A stretch of DNA of 13,448 nt, from NCBI GenBank assembly GCA_002323995.1, contig DCQY01000036.1, positions 63,607-77,054 of the forward strand. Reading direction: 5' to 3'. Origin of the DNA: Akkermansiaceae bacterium UBA1506. GTDB lineage: Bacteria; Verrucomicrobiota; Verrucomicrobiia; Verrucomicrobiales; DEV007. Positions 6,360 through 13,448 of this stretch are shown here, in pieces. The notes below the pieces were generated by a model. The model was not told the DNA's origin. It ran no database searches and saw nothing but the letters and a program-made list of their open reading frames with translations. The position numbers and the translations under genes are program-made. The number at the start of each line of letters is the position of its first letter. Position 1 is the stretch's first letter.

Positions 6360-7697
6360 ATGGAAACTGACTCCACCACTCCGAAAAGTAAGGTCGGCCT
6401 TCTTACCGCTATCGCGATCGTTGTGGCCAGCATGGTTGGAACCGGCGTATTCGGCAGCCTTGGGTTCCAAGTTTTGGGCATACCCTCGGGCTTTCCCATC
6501 ATTCTGCTTTGGCTAATCGGTGGGGTGATCTCGTTCTGCGGCGCGGTGTGCTACGCCGAGATTGCCTCGGTCTTTCCGCGTTCAGGAGGCGAATACCACC
6601 TTCTCACCAAAACGTGGAGTCCGTTCATTGGTTTTCTTGCTGGGTGGTTGTCCGTCACCGTTGGCTTTGCTGCACCGATCGCACTCAACGCTACCCTGAT
6701 GGGGACTTATCTCAGTTCAATTTTTGGCATTCATCATCTCGCCTTCTCTCTTCCCACTGTGATTCTGGTGACTCTAATCCATCTCGGAAGCCTCACTGTC
6801 ATCGAAAGCTTTCACCAGTTCTTCACCTACTCCAAGGTTGCCCTCATTTTGGCTATTGGGGTGTTGGGATTTGCCGTAGGAAACTCGCAAGGCATTTCTT
6901 TTCTGCCCGAGGAAGGCGACATGGAACTGGTCACTTCCGGGGCTTTCGCCATTTCCCTGATCTACGTGCTTTATGCCTACTCTGGTTGGAATGCCGCTAC
7001 CTACATGATGGACGAAGTAAAAAAACCGGAGCGTAATGTCCCCCTTGCCCTCCTTATCGGAACCCTCTTTGTCACGGTGCTCTACATCTTTGTGAACGCC
7101 GCGTTTCTCTACTCAACTCCAATCAATGATCTGAAGGGAGAGTCGGAAGTCGGGCTCATAGCGGCTCAGTCAATCCTTGGTCCAAAAGGGGGAATGATCA
7201 TGGGTATCCTGATCAGTTTTGGACTCATTTCCTCAATTTCATCTATGGTCTGGGCAGGTCCTCGCGTGAGCGCTGCAATCGGTCGCGATTACCCTGGTCT
7301 TCGTTTTCTTGAGCGGACAAACAAGAATGGCATCCCAGCCATCGCCATTCTCATTCAGGGCGCCATCGTGGTGGCGCTAGTTTTATCCGCCACCTTTGAG
7401 CAACTCATCAATTACGTGCAAGGCTTGTTAACGATTTCTTCGTTATTGGTCGTCACAGGAATCTTCTTCCTTCGAGTTAAACGGCCTGACATTAAGCGCC
7501 CCTACAAGGCTTGGGGCTATCCCCTCACACCGGCTATTTTTGCGCTGACGAGCGGGTATGTTCTTTGGTTTCAGATCAAGGAGAAGACAGTCGAATTTGG
7601 CTGGGGAATTGCAACTCTAGCACTCGGCGCCGGGGTTTATGCCGCTATGATCCATTTCAGGAAAAGGGCCAAAACTGAGCCTCACAACTCGAATTAG
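6360..7697 (+). CDS. APC-superfamily amino-acid permease
   Basis: This is a 445-residue integral membrane transporter with about 12 hydrophobic segments, the usual size for the amino acid-polyamine-organocation superfamily. The diagnostic first-helix motif is VGTGVFGSLG at residues 26-35, whose glycines bind the substrate alpha-carboxylate. It is followed by CGAVCYAEIASVFPRSGGEY, the conserved second-to-third helix segment. In the middle YAYSGWNAATYMMDEVKKPE matches the sixth-helix YxGW/NxxxxEvknP pattern typical of LAT-like exchangers and related uniporters. It most likely carries neutral or cationic amino acids across the inner membrane; the substrate cannot be set from sequence. The ATG at 6360 puts the motif at the right distance. 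An earlier in-frame ATG at 6282 would overlap the PPOX-type gene by 43 bases and add a non-conserved tail, so I rejected it. Confidence 0.9.
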   Translation: METDSTTPKSKVGLLTAIAIVVASMVGTGVFGSLGFQVLGIPSGFPIILLWLIGGVISFCGAVCYAEIASVFPRSGGEYHLLTKTWSPFIGFLAGWLSVTVGFAAPIALNATLMGTYLSSIFGIHHLAFSLPTVILVTLIHLGSLTVIESFHQFFTYSKVALILAIGVLGFAVGNSQGISFLPEEGDMELVTSGAFAISLIYVLYAYSGWNAATYMMDEVKKPERNVPLALLIGTLFVTVLYIFVNAAFLYSTPINDLKGESEVGLIAAQSILGPKGGMIMGILISFGLISSISSMVWAGPRVSAAIGRDYPGLRFLERTNKNGIPAIAILIQGAIVVALVLSATFEQLINYVQGLLTISSLLVVTGIFFLRVKRPDIKRPYKAWGYPLTPAIFALTSGYVLWFQIKEKTVEFGWGIATLALGAGVYAAMIHFRKRAKTEPHNSN

Positions 7698-7832
7698 GAG
7701 GCCTAGTTGCCAAGAATCAGGGTTAATCCCCGTTAAATCAGGCAAAAATGGGCATCCTTAAGCACAAATCGCTTGCAGGCTTTAGTTAACTTTCCTTAAA
7801 TAAAATCTGCCCACTCAGTTTCTTGAACCTTT
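7698..7832. promoter_or_regulatory. promoter region of the PAS protein with short repeats
   Basis: This 135-base spacer becomes AT-rich toward its right end. TTGCAG (7773-7778) and TTAAAT (7796-7801) are separated by 17 bases and form a possible sigma70-type pair with weak consensus match. AATCAGG occurs twice as a direct repeat, at 7715-7721 and 7736-7742, 21 bases apart, with GTTAA at 7722 and 7732 between or near them. The two helical-turn spacing would suit a dimeric regulator, but no known operator is recognised. Confidence 0.35.
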
Positions 7833-10046
7833 TTGGCTGAACAACACCCATCTGGCAACGTGCCCGGCTCTGGAAGCCGTGATTCGTCAAATCGCGCCTC
7901 CAACGTGTTCCGCATGCCCGGAGCTCTTGGCTCGGAACCTTCGAATGCTTCGCATCACCTCGCTCCAGCCATATCTGAAGGGAGCCAATTAACGGCGCTC
8001 AATGCTCCGAAAGTCGATTGGAGCGAGGTACTTGATCAACTCCCCTACGGATTGATCGTTCTCGGGCCGGGACAGGACCTCCAGTACGAAAACAAAGTCT
8101 GTCGCGACTTTCTTGGTTCTACTATTCGGGATAAAGGCGGCATCGAAGATTGGTTGGCTTCAGCTTGTCCCAGTGACAAGCATCGCGACCGCGTCATCGA
8201 TTCTTGGCGAGATCACATCTGGCGCAACCAACTGACCCGCAGCTTCACCTTAAGAGGAGCTGATCAGAAAATTCGGGAAATCGAGTTCCGTTCCTCACTC
8301 CATGCAGACGGCACTTTCACCGTCACCCTGCAGGATGTCACTGATCTCCACCGTGCCGAAGAAACTCAGCGTCACAATAAGCTTAAGTTCCGGGCTATGT
8401 TTGCCCATGGGGGTGACGGAGCCGTCCTCGTCGACCGGACAGGTCGAGTCATTGACGCCAACCCCGCCTTTCTCAACTTTGCTGAGCTTTCGCTAAAAGA
8501 AATCCACCTATCGACCCTAGCGAGCCTGCTTAACCCCGAAGATGCCTCCACACTTGCAGATGCCCAGAAAGTCTGGACGGAGAATGAGTTGCCTAATGCT
8601 CCCGAGACCATCACCAAAGGTGTCTGGCTGCGAACTCGCTCCAAGGAGAAGCGAACCGAACTCACCTTCTGCCCCGTCGGAGATTCCAAAGAAAATCCTC
8701 CGATGGGCATCTACCTGTTTCAGATCGGTGAAACCGCCGAATCGCGAGCAAAGTTACTCGGCAAGTTGCAGAAAGTGGCTATCAAAGCTCAGGCTCTTCT
8801 AAAGGCAGTTCCTGATCTCGTTCTTCTGATCAATAAAGATCTCACCGTCGCGGACTTTGTTCCCCCATCGTCACCATGGAAGGAACTCAAACCCAACGGC
8901 AGTTGGCGAGGTCAATCCCTCAATGAAGTCTGGCCGATCTTTGGAGAAATCGTCGAAGAGTCGCTGCTTCCTGTCTTTACCCAAGGAAAGACAATTCAGG
9001 CAGATATTGAAGGTCGTGGGGCCAATCCCTTCGATTTCAACTTCACTTTGTGTTCTTGCGGTGACGACCAAATGCTTGCGGTTATACGAATTCTTTCTCA
9101 GAAGTCCGTAGGCCGCGTCAACGGATGGACAACCCCAGTTTTCGAAATGACATCACAAGCCATTATCGTGGCCGATATTGATGGCAAAATCCGCGAAGCC
9201 AATTCGGCCTTCGCCGAGCTGACAGGACTATCACCGAGCGACCTCATAGGGCACTCTGTTTCTGAACTCTATCGCACGGACCAAGGCCTAAAAGAACACC
9301 TTGCGAGTCTGCAAACTCACTCAAATCCCTGGAGTTGCCAACTTCCCCTCCTTCTTAAATCTGGCCGTGAACTCAATGTCATAACCGACTTCGTGCCGGT
9401 GTCAGAGCAAGGCTCACCCGCCTGTATCGTTGGGTTTGTCCGCAATGCCACTACCCCTCTAGAACAAGAGCGGACAGGTCTGGACAAAAGCCAACACCGC
9501 TTTAGGAACCAGCTCCAGCTCGTCACCAGCCTTTTCAGCCTCGAACCGCAGGGGACTGCGGCACGCGACGCTTTTCTCAAATGGCAGATCCGTCTGCGCT
9601 CCGTCGCTCAAACGATGAATGGCGATCCTGATGCAGGAGTGCAGGTAGTTCCAATGGTCCGAACGATTGCTGACGAAATCTGTTCATTGACCGGTCACGG
9701 TCCAGGTAGTCGTGAAATTGAAATTACCGGCGACGAAGGCCTCCGAATTAACCGCGCGAATTCCGATCCTCTAGCCCTCATGATCGGCGAAATTATGCGA
9801 CTGATTCTTGGCCACCGTCAGTACGGCTCCGGGCCTCAGTTGTCTTTAAGCTTTCATCGCGACGATGAACGCAATATTTACCTCCGTGTGAAGCCCGGCG
9901 AAAACCGCCGCTTTATTTTCACCGATGAGGACAGCGAAATTGAAATTCTAGAGATTCTCACCGTCCAGATGGGCGGCGAACTGGCTCCTCTCGCCTCCGA
10001 ATCAAACCTCGCCTGGGAACTTAAGATCCCGGCCGAACGATCTTGA
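7833..10046 (+). CDS. multi-PAS HisKA_2-like sensor protein with degenerate ATPase domain
   Basis: This is a 737-residue soluble signalling protein with no transmembrane segment. Four PAS-like domains lie at about residues 61-178, 181-308, 310-430 and 435-545; the last is the most canonical (AIIVADIDGKIREANSAFAELTGLS). The C terminus has a HisKA_2-type H-box, HRFRNQLQLVTSLFSL, with the phosphoacceptor candidate H555, then an ATPase-like domain at about 620-737. That domain lacks key residues: at the N-box IGEIMRLILGHR the usual Asn positions are G652 and L657; the G1 DxGxG is replaced by KPGEN (687-691); the G2 glycines are absent. QMGGEL and a final WELKIP strand remain, so homology is clear, but autophosphorylation looks unlikely. 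The start is uncertain: TTG at 7833 follows the promoter closely; GTG at 7905 or ATG at 7914 would shorten the protein by 24 or 27 residues. The hybrid kinase gene follows after 114 bases. Confidence 0.8.
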   Translation: MAEQHPSGNVPGSGSRDSSNRASNVFRMPGALGSEPSNASHHLAPAISEGSQLTALNAPKVDWSEVLDQLPYGLIVLGPGQDLQYENKVCRDFLGSTIRDKGGIEDWLASACPSDKHRDRVIDSWRDHIWRNQLTRSFTLRGADQKIREIEFRSSLHADGTFTVTLQDVTDLHRAEETQRHNKLKFRAMFAHGGDGAVLVDRTGRVIDANPAFLNFAELSLKEIHLSTLASLLNPEDASTLADAQKVWTENELPNAPETITKGVWLRTRSKEKRTELTFCPVGDSKENPPMGIYLFQIGETAESRAKLLGKLQKVAIKAQALLKAVPDLVLLINKDLTVADFVPPSSPWKELKPNGSWRGQSLNEVWPIFGEIVEESLLPVFTQGKTIQADIEGRGANPFDFNFTLCSCGDDQMLAVIRILSQKSVGRVNGWTTPVFEMTSQAIIVADIDGKIREANSAFAELTGLSPSDLIGHSVSELYRTDQGLKEHLASLQTHSNPWSCQLPLLLKSGRELNVITDFVPVSEQGSPACIVGFVRNATTPLEQERTGLDKSQHRFRNQLQLVTSLFSLEPQGTAARDAFLKWQIRLRSVAQTMNGDPDAGVQVVPMVRTIADEICSLTGHGPGSREIEITGDEGLRINRANSDPLALMIGEIMRLILGHRQYGSGPQLSLSFHRDDERNIYLRVKPGENRRFIFTDEDSEIEILEILTVQMGGELAPLASESNLAWELKIPAERS

Positions 10047-10160
10047 TCCACTCCTTCTCCTTCTCAGGCATAGAAAGAGTGTGATTATAGTTTTTAATCT
10101 GTAAATTATAGCAATTCCAAGCTAGCGTCTCAACATCCCTTTCCTCTTTGCCAACCCTGC
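10047..10160. promoter_or_regulatory. AT-rich spacer before the hybrid kinase gene
   Basis: This 114-base gap is AT-rich in the middle, suggesting an own promoter for the hybrid kinase in addition to any read-through. ATTATAG occurs twice, at 10084-10090 and 10105-10111, exactly 21 bases apart. TATAGT at 10086-10091 is a good -10 candidate; the nearest -35 (TTCTCA, 10061-10066) has a long 19-base spacer. No terminator-like hairpin is visible after the stop at 10046, and the ATG at 10161 has no Shine-Dalgarno. Confidence 0.35.
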
Positions 10161-12686
10161 ATGGACGACCTGCCCGCCAATCGATTGCGAGTCCTGATCG
10201 TTGAAGATGATCGGATCACCGCGCGCGATCTCGAAGAAACCCTGAAACGCAGAGGTTTCATCATCGCCGGCGTGGCCTATTCGGCCGCCGAAGTTCCGGC
10301 AATCGTAAGCTCGAAGCAGCCTGAAATCGCTCTGCTTAATATTGATCTGGACAACACTTCGTCTGGCATTGGCCTCGCGAAAGAACTCCGAGAAAAATAT
10401 AACATTCCCGTGATTTTTATCACGGGATACTCGGAAGAAACACTCCATGAAAAGGCTCGCGAAGCTAAGCCCGCCGGTTTCATCCGAAAGCCCTTCAGTG
10501 ATGATGAACTCACTGCCTGCCTGGAGTCTGTGGTAGAACACAACGTTGCAAGCGAACGCCTCAGCGAACGCCTCCCGTCGATTGAAGAAGTCTCTGCCCA
10601 TGTCAGCCAAGGCGTAATCGCCACCGATCTTGACGACAAAGTAGTTTACCTAAATGCGGCCGCAGAATCGATGACCGGCTGGAGCCGCGAAGAATCGATC
10701 GGCGCTGCGCTTGCGACCATCATGCCCATCGATCGTTCCAATTCCAATCGAACTTCATTCAAAAGTCGCAACGGCTTGAGTCACGCGATTGCAGAGCGGT
10801 CTGAACCCATCAAAGCCGATGACGGCGAAGCACTTGGAGTGGTTACCGTTGTAGAAATCCTACCAGAAAAACCAGCACCAGATGTTTCCGAAGGGTTGCC
10901 CGACAAGTCTGAAGCTGAATCTGCCAAAAAAGAATCAAACCCCGCCGAAACGCTGCCTCCTGCTCGTTCTGCTGCAGTTCAAAAGATCGCCGAACTCTCA
11001 CGTGACCCCGCCTTTCGAAGCCTCATTAAAAACCGCGAAACTCCTCAACCATCGGTGGCATCCGAAACTTCCACACCACCCGAGCCTACTCCGCCGTCGG
11101 TCTTCTCAGAGTCGGCCGAGAGTATCTTCACCGCAGCCGGAGCCTCACTTATCGATGACTTTGGTGATCCTCTGATCAGGATCAATGAGGACGGTACTAT
11201 CAGCGATGCCAACGCTGAAGCCCGGACCGTTTTCAATGACGGCAAACCTCTTGTTGATCAGGACTTCTGGAGCTTCTTTTCTGAACAGGAACGAGAAAAT
11301 TACATGGATCAGATTGATCGGCCTCTCGTGGATGGTCGACGGCACCGGTTCGACTTTCATGACTCAAACCACGGACGCTGGTTCGAAGTCCGAAACTATA
11401 GAACAGCTGGCGGCATCCTTGCCCTGTTCACTGACATCACTTCTTCAAAACTAGAAACAGCAGAATCCGTCCGCCAGCAGCGACTCGAAGGTCTAGGCCT
11501 GCTCGCGCGTGGCTTCGCTCACGACTTCAATAATCACCTAACCGCGATCACCGGTAATATCAGCCTCGCCAAGGAGCGTTACCAAGAGGACGCTGAGCTT
11601 CAACAGATGCTGTCAGAAGCACAATCTGCCGCCACCGGCGCTACGGGCTTAGTTCAGCAACTGATGACTTTTGCGAGAGGTGGTCGCCCGATTCGCAAGC
11701 GAACCCGCATCTCGGAAGTAATCCGGCGCATCCTTAACGAACAGCGACTGCAACATCCGGACATCCGCTATCAATTCCAGGCTGCAACCATCGATCTAGT
11801 TGCCAACGTCGATCCTGCTCAAATCGGACGCCTCGTCGAGAATCTGGTTTCTAATTCGGCGATCGCCATGCCAAATGGAGGTGTCCTCATCATACGCTGC
11901 GAACGGGTTCAACCGGAACAAGTCATCCGAATTCGTGGTTCTCACACTCCAGAAGAACAAGATCACCTGCTCATCGAAGTGATCGACACTGGCATCGGCA
12001 TGAGCGAAACCGCTCTGGCTCGCGTTTTTGAGCCTTACTTCACCACTCGTAAAGAAGACAACGCCAGCGGCATAGGCCTAACGGTCTGCGAATCAATTGC
12101 CAAGGCACATGGTGGATTTATCCAGCTTCAGTCCAAGGAAGGCAAGGGCACCATTGCTACCTTCTGTGCTCCTCTGGGACTACATGCCAGCAGCGCCGAC
12201 GATAAACCGCCCAGAGCCAGCTACCCAAATTTTGATATTCAAAATCTAACCGAGAAAAGAAAGACCCCAACCCAAAGTGAACCCATTCTCGTCGGTACTC
12301 GAATCCTTATCCTCGAAGATGACGCTCCCATTCGTCGCCTCATGGCCGCCACTTTACGTCGTGCTGGTCACGAAGTTGTAGAAACAAAAGACGGACGAGA
12401 GACGATCGCCATTTACCGCGAATCGATGGAGAGGGACGAAAAGTTTCACCTACTCATCTGCGACCTCACCATTGAGAATGGAGTGGGTGGCGTCGAGACC
12501 ATGCGACAATTGGTCGAAATGGACCCCGAGGTGCTGGCGATTGTTTCCAGCGGCTATTCTGATGCCCCGGCCATGTCCAACCCTTCCGGCTATGGATTCA
12601 AGGGTGTTCTGCCAAAGCCTTATGCGCCAAGCGAACTTCGTGCTGCGGTCCACCGCATACTGGTAGCCCATCGCATTATTTCCTGA
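10161..12686 (+). CDS. hybrid histidine kinase REC-PAS-PAS-HisKA-HATPase-REC with pseudo-receiver
   Basis: This is an 841-residue cytoplasmic hybrid sensor kinase. An N-terminal receiver (about 8-125) has the acidic pocket E15-D16-D17, T88 and K110, but the phosphoacceptor position is Asn: LLNIDL, with N60. PAS 1 (about 140-238) is followed by a Pro/Ser/Glu-rich linker (about 240-325), then PAS 2 (about 326-430). The kinase core has the H-box FAHDFNNHLTAITGN with H454, the N-box ENLVSNSAIAMPNGG with N565, the G1 box DTGIGM with D609 and the G2 box SGIGL near 636-640, all intact. The C-terminal receiver (about 713-835) is complete: E719-D720-D721, D768 in ICDLT, and K819. The expected chemistry is ATP-dependent phosphorylation of H454 and transfer to D768. 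No DNA-binding or HPt domain is present, so a partner is needed for output. The neighbouring PAS/HisKA_2-like protein is a plausible partner. The ATG at 10161 is the only sensible start. Confidence 0.9.
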   Translation: MDDLPANRLRVLIVEDDRITARDLEETLKRRGFIIAGVAYSAAEVPAIVSSKQPEIALLNIDLDNTSSGIGLAKELREKYNIPVIFITGYSEETLHEKAREAKPAGFIRKPFSDDELTACLESVVEHNVASERLSERLPSIEEVSAHVSQGVIATDLDDKVVYLNAAAESMTGWSREESIGAALATIMPIDRSNSNRTSFKSRNGLSHAIAERSEPIKADDGEALGVVTVVEILPEKPAPDVSEGLPDKSEAESAKKESNPAETLPPARSAAVQKIAELSRDPAFRSLIKNRETPQPSVASETSTPPEPTPPSVFSESAESIFTAAGASLIDDFGDPLIRINEDGTISDANAEARTVFNDGKPLVDQDFWSFFSEQERENYMDQIDRPLVDGRRHRFDFHDSNHGRWFEVRNYRTAGGILALFTDITSSKLETAESVRQQRLEGLGLLARGFAHDFNNHLTAITGNISLAKERYQEDAELQQMLSEAQSAATGATGLVQQLMTFARGGRPIRKRTRISEVIRRILNEQRLQHPDIRYQFQAATIDLVANVDPAQIGRLVENLVSNSAIAMPNGGVLIIRCERVQPEQVIRIRGSHTPEEQDHLLIEVIDTGIGMSETALARVFEPYFTTRKEDNASGIGLTVCESIAKAHGGFIQLQSKEGKGTIATFCAPLGLHASSADDKPPRASYPNFDIQNLTEKRKTPTQSEPILVGTRILILEDDAPIRRLMAATLRRAGHEVVETKDGRETIAIYRESMERDEKFHLLICDLTIENGVGGVETMRQLVEMDPEVLAIVSSGYSDAPAMSNPSGYGFKGVLPKPYAPSELRAAVHRILVAHRIIS
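10551..10574 (+). repeat. 12-base tandem duplication in the hybrid kinase gene
   Basis: AGCGAACGCCTC is present twice in perfect tandem (10551-10562 and 10563-10574). It encodes SERLSERL at residues 131-138, in the helix joining the N-terminal receiver to the first PAS domain. The reading frame is preserved. It looks like a recent in-frame duplication. Confidence 0.85.
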
Positions 12687-12735
12687 AGTTGAGACGATCA
12701 GGCTGGGAGCACCTACCTTGGGCCAGACATTAGGT

Positions 12736-12759
12736 TTCTCCTACTCCTTAGCAGGAGAA
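12736..12759. terminator. possible bidirectional hairpin between convergent genes
   Basis: TTCTCCT (12736-12742) is the perfect reverse complement of AGGAGAA (12753-12759), with a 10-base loop. It overlaps the stop codon of the minus-strand gene and lies 50 bases past the hybrid kinase stop. No T-run follows on either strand and the 7-bp stem is modest, so termination is only a possibility. It falls in purine-biased acidic-tail coding sequence, where GAG/GAA codons make such pairings easier by chance. Confidence 0.2.
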
Positions 12760-13448
12760 TCTTCGTCGGACTCCGGTTCTTCTGCGGAAGATGCTTCAGT
12801 CGCGGAATCCTCTTCAACCTCCGGGATTGCTTCGCCCTGCTCTTTCTCAGCAGGCAAGCGGTCAGCTAGGGCCTCTTTCTCGGCTGATCCCTCGGCTTGC
12901 GGTATTTCATCGGGTGAAGTAGCTCTAATCTCCTCAGTTGCCTCAGTTTTAGTCGAGGTCTCGGTTACTTTTTTGTGGTCCGGAGACTCTTCAGCGGCAA
13001 CCTTCTTCTTCGTTAAAGCTTTTTCGGGAGTTCTCGGTTGTTTTCCGATCACTACGCAAGTATCCGGAAACTCGATCACATACCCTTCTGCAGTCAGCCA
13101 ACGCAGATCCGTTAGGATTTTTTTAGCTCCTTCGCTCATCTCTAACTCCTCAGTCACCGCGCCCTTCTTCTGCTTGGGCTTACTAAAATCATCAGCGAGG
13201 GCATCCAGCAAATCGACCACCTTAGAACGCGGATTAGCAACGATGTAATCAACTATTAACTGGACCTGTTCTGTCAACGAAGTGCCCTCCCCTATAGATC
13301 GGGGACGGACCACAGAAACGTGCAGCGCTTTCTTGCCCCGCTTAAAAAACTTCAGACCCTGCTTTTCAAAAGCGCGACATAAAACTTGGATCAGGGCGAG
13401 TGGAAATCCACGGCGAAGCTTTTCGCTCTCCTGCTTCAAATGAGCCAG
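12741..13448 (-). CDS. conserved protein with winged-helix-like core and acidic tail (5' end outside window)
   Basis: This is the C-terminal 235 residues of a gene that continues past the right edge. The frame is open to the edge (Leu-Ala-His precedes a TTG at 13439), so the TTG is probably internal rather than the start. The first 50 visible residues are basic (KLRRGFPLALIQVLCRAF, then LKFFKRGKKALHVS). A region of about 80 residues follows whose helices and strands (VDYIVANPRSKVVDLLDAL, then KKILTDLRWLTAEGYVIEFP) look like a winged helix. The last 95 residues are low-complexity Glu/Ser/Ala/Lys-rich and probably disordered. I do not recognise a characterised family; I recall similar uncharacterised proteins from Verrucomicrobiota. 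DNA or RNA binding is plausible from the basic part and fold hint, but unproven. It converges on the hybrid kinase gene with 54 bases between. Confidence 0.65.
   Translation of the reverse strand: MAHLKQESEKLRRGFPLALIQVLCRAFEKQGLKFFKRGKKALHVSVVRPRSIGEGTSLTEQVQLIVDYIVANPRSKVVDLLDALADDFSKPKQKKGAVTEELEMSEGAKKILTDLRWLTAEGYVIEFPDTCVVIGKQPRTPEKALTKKKVAAEESPDHKKVTETSTKTEATEEIRATSPDEIPQAEGSAEKEALADRLPAEKEQGEAIPEVEEDSATEASSAEEPESDEDSPAKE

Noticed and set aside
10122..10610. A 162-codon minus-strand frame over the start of the hybrid kinase gene
   Set aside because: It lies opposite a well-supported receiver domain and shows no motif of its own.
12687..12740. Possible intrinsic terminator right after the hybrid kinase stop
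   Set aside because: Short CTGG/CCAG complementarity exists, but there is no stable GC stem and no T-run.
12718..13248. A 176-codon Ser-rich plus-strand frame at the right end
   Set aside because: Its Ser/Ala-rich composition is the mirror of the Glu/Ser-rich acidic tail on the minus strand, whose upstream part has a structured, conserved-looking core. The plus frame has no domain.

Overview
This window most likely comes from a Gram-negative bacterium of the Verrucomicrobiota, possibly an Opitutia/Puniceicoccales-type marine lineage. That placement rests on my recollection of similar proteins (the signal-peptide TPR/coiled-coil protein, the GumN/TraB plus glutaredoxin pair, the basic winged-helix-like protein at the right edge) and on the near absence of Shine-Dalgarno sequences. 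No rRNA, tRNA or marker gene is present to prove it. I see no insertion sequence, CRISPR array, integrase or phage gene. The window looks like chromosomal core and accessory housekeeping DNA with compact, alternating gene strands.

Layout, left to right. (1) Positions 1-177 hold no gene I can defend, perhaps the 3' tip of a plus-strand gene. (2) A minus-strand secreted FG-GAP/VCBS beta-propeller protein (178-1314) is divergent from a plus-strand TraB/GumN-family protein (1416-2291), which is followed 23 bases later by a small glutaredoxin-like protein (2315-2581). (3) Converging on these is a large exported coiled-coil and TPR protein (2608-4914, minus). Upstream of it a 248-base spacer carries a striking two-tier inverted repeat (5058-5108). 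(4) A VTT/DedA-type membrane protein (5163-5813, minus) is divergent from a PPOX-type flavin split-barrel protein (5869-6324, plus) and an APC-superfamily amino-acid permease (6360-7697, plus). (5) Two large plus-strand signalling proteins follow: a four-PAS protein ending in a HisKA_2-like module (7833-10046) and a REC-PAS-PAS-histidine kinase-REC hybrid (10161-12686). (6) The right edge holds the 3' part of a minus-strand protein with a winged-helix-like core and an acidic tail (12741-13448).

The most unusual content is the signalling pair. The first protein keeps a HisKA_2-type phosphoacceptor histidine (H555), but its ATP-binding boxes are degenerate: the N-box Asn, the G1 Asp and the G2 glycines are all missing. 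The second has a complete kinase core and a complete C-terminal receiver, but its N-terminal receiver carries Asn (N60) where the phosphoacceptor Asp should be. Together they suggest a sensory complex in which one partner has lost catalysis and one receiver has lost phosphorylation while both folds are kept. How they interact is inference; the substitutions themselves are read directly from the sequence.
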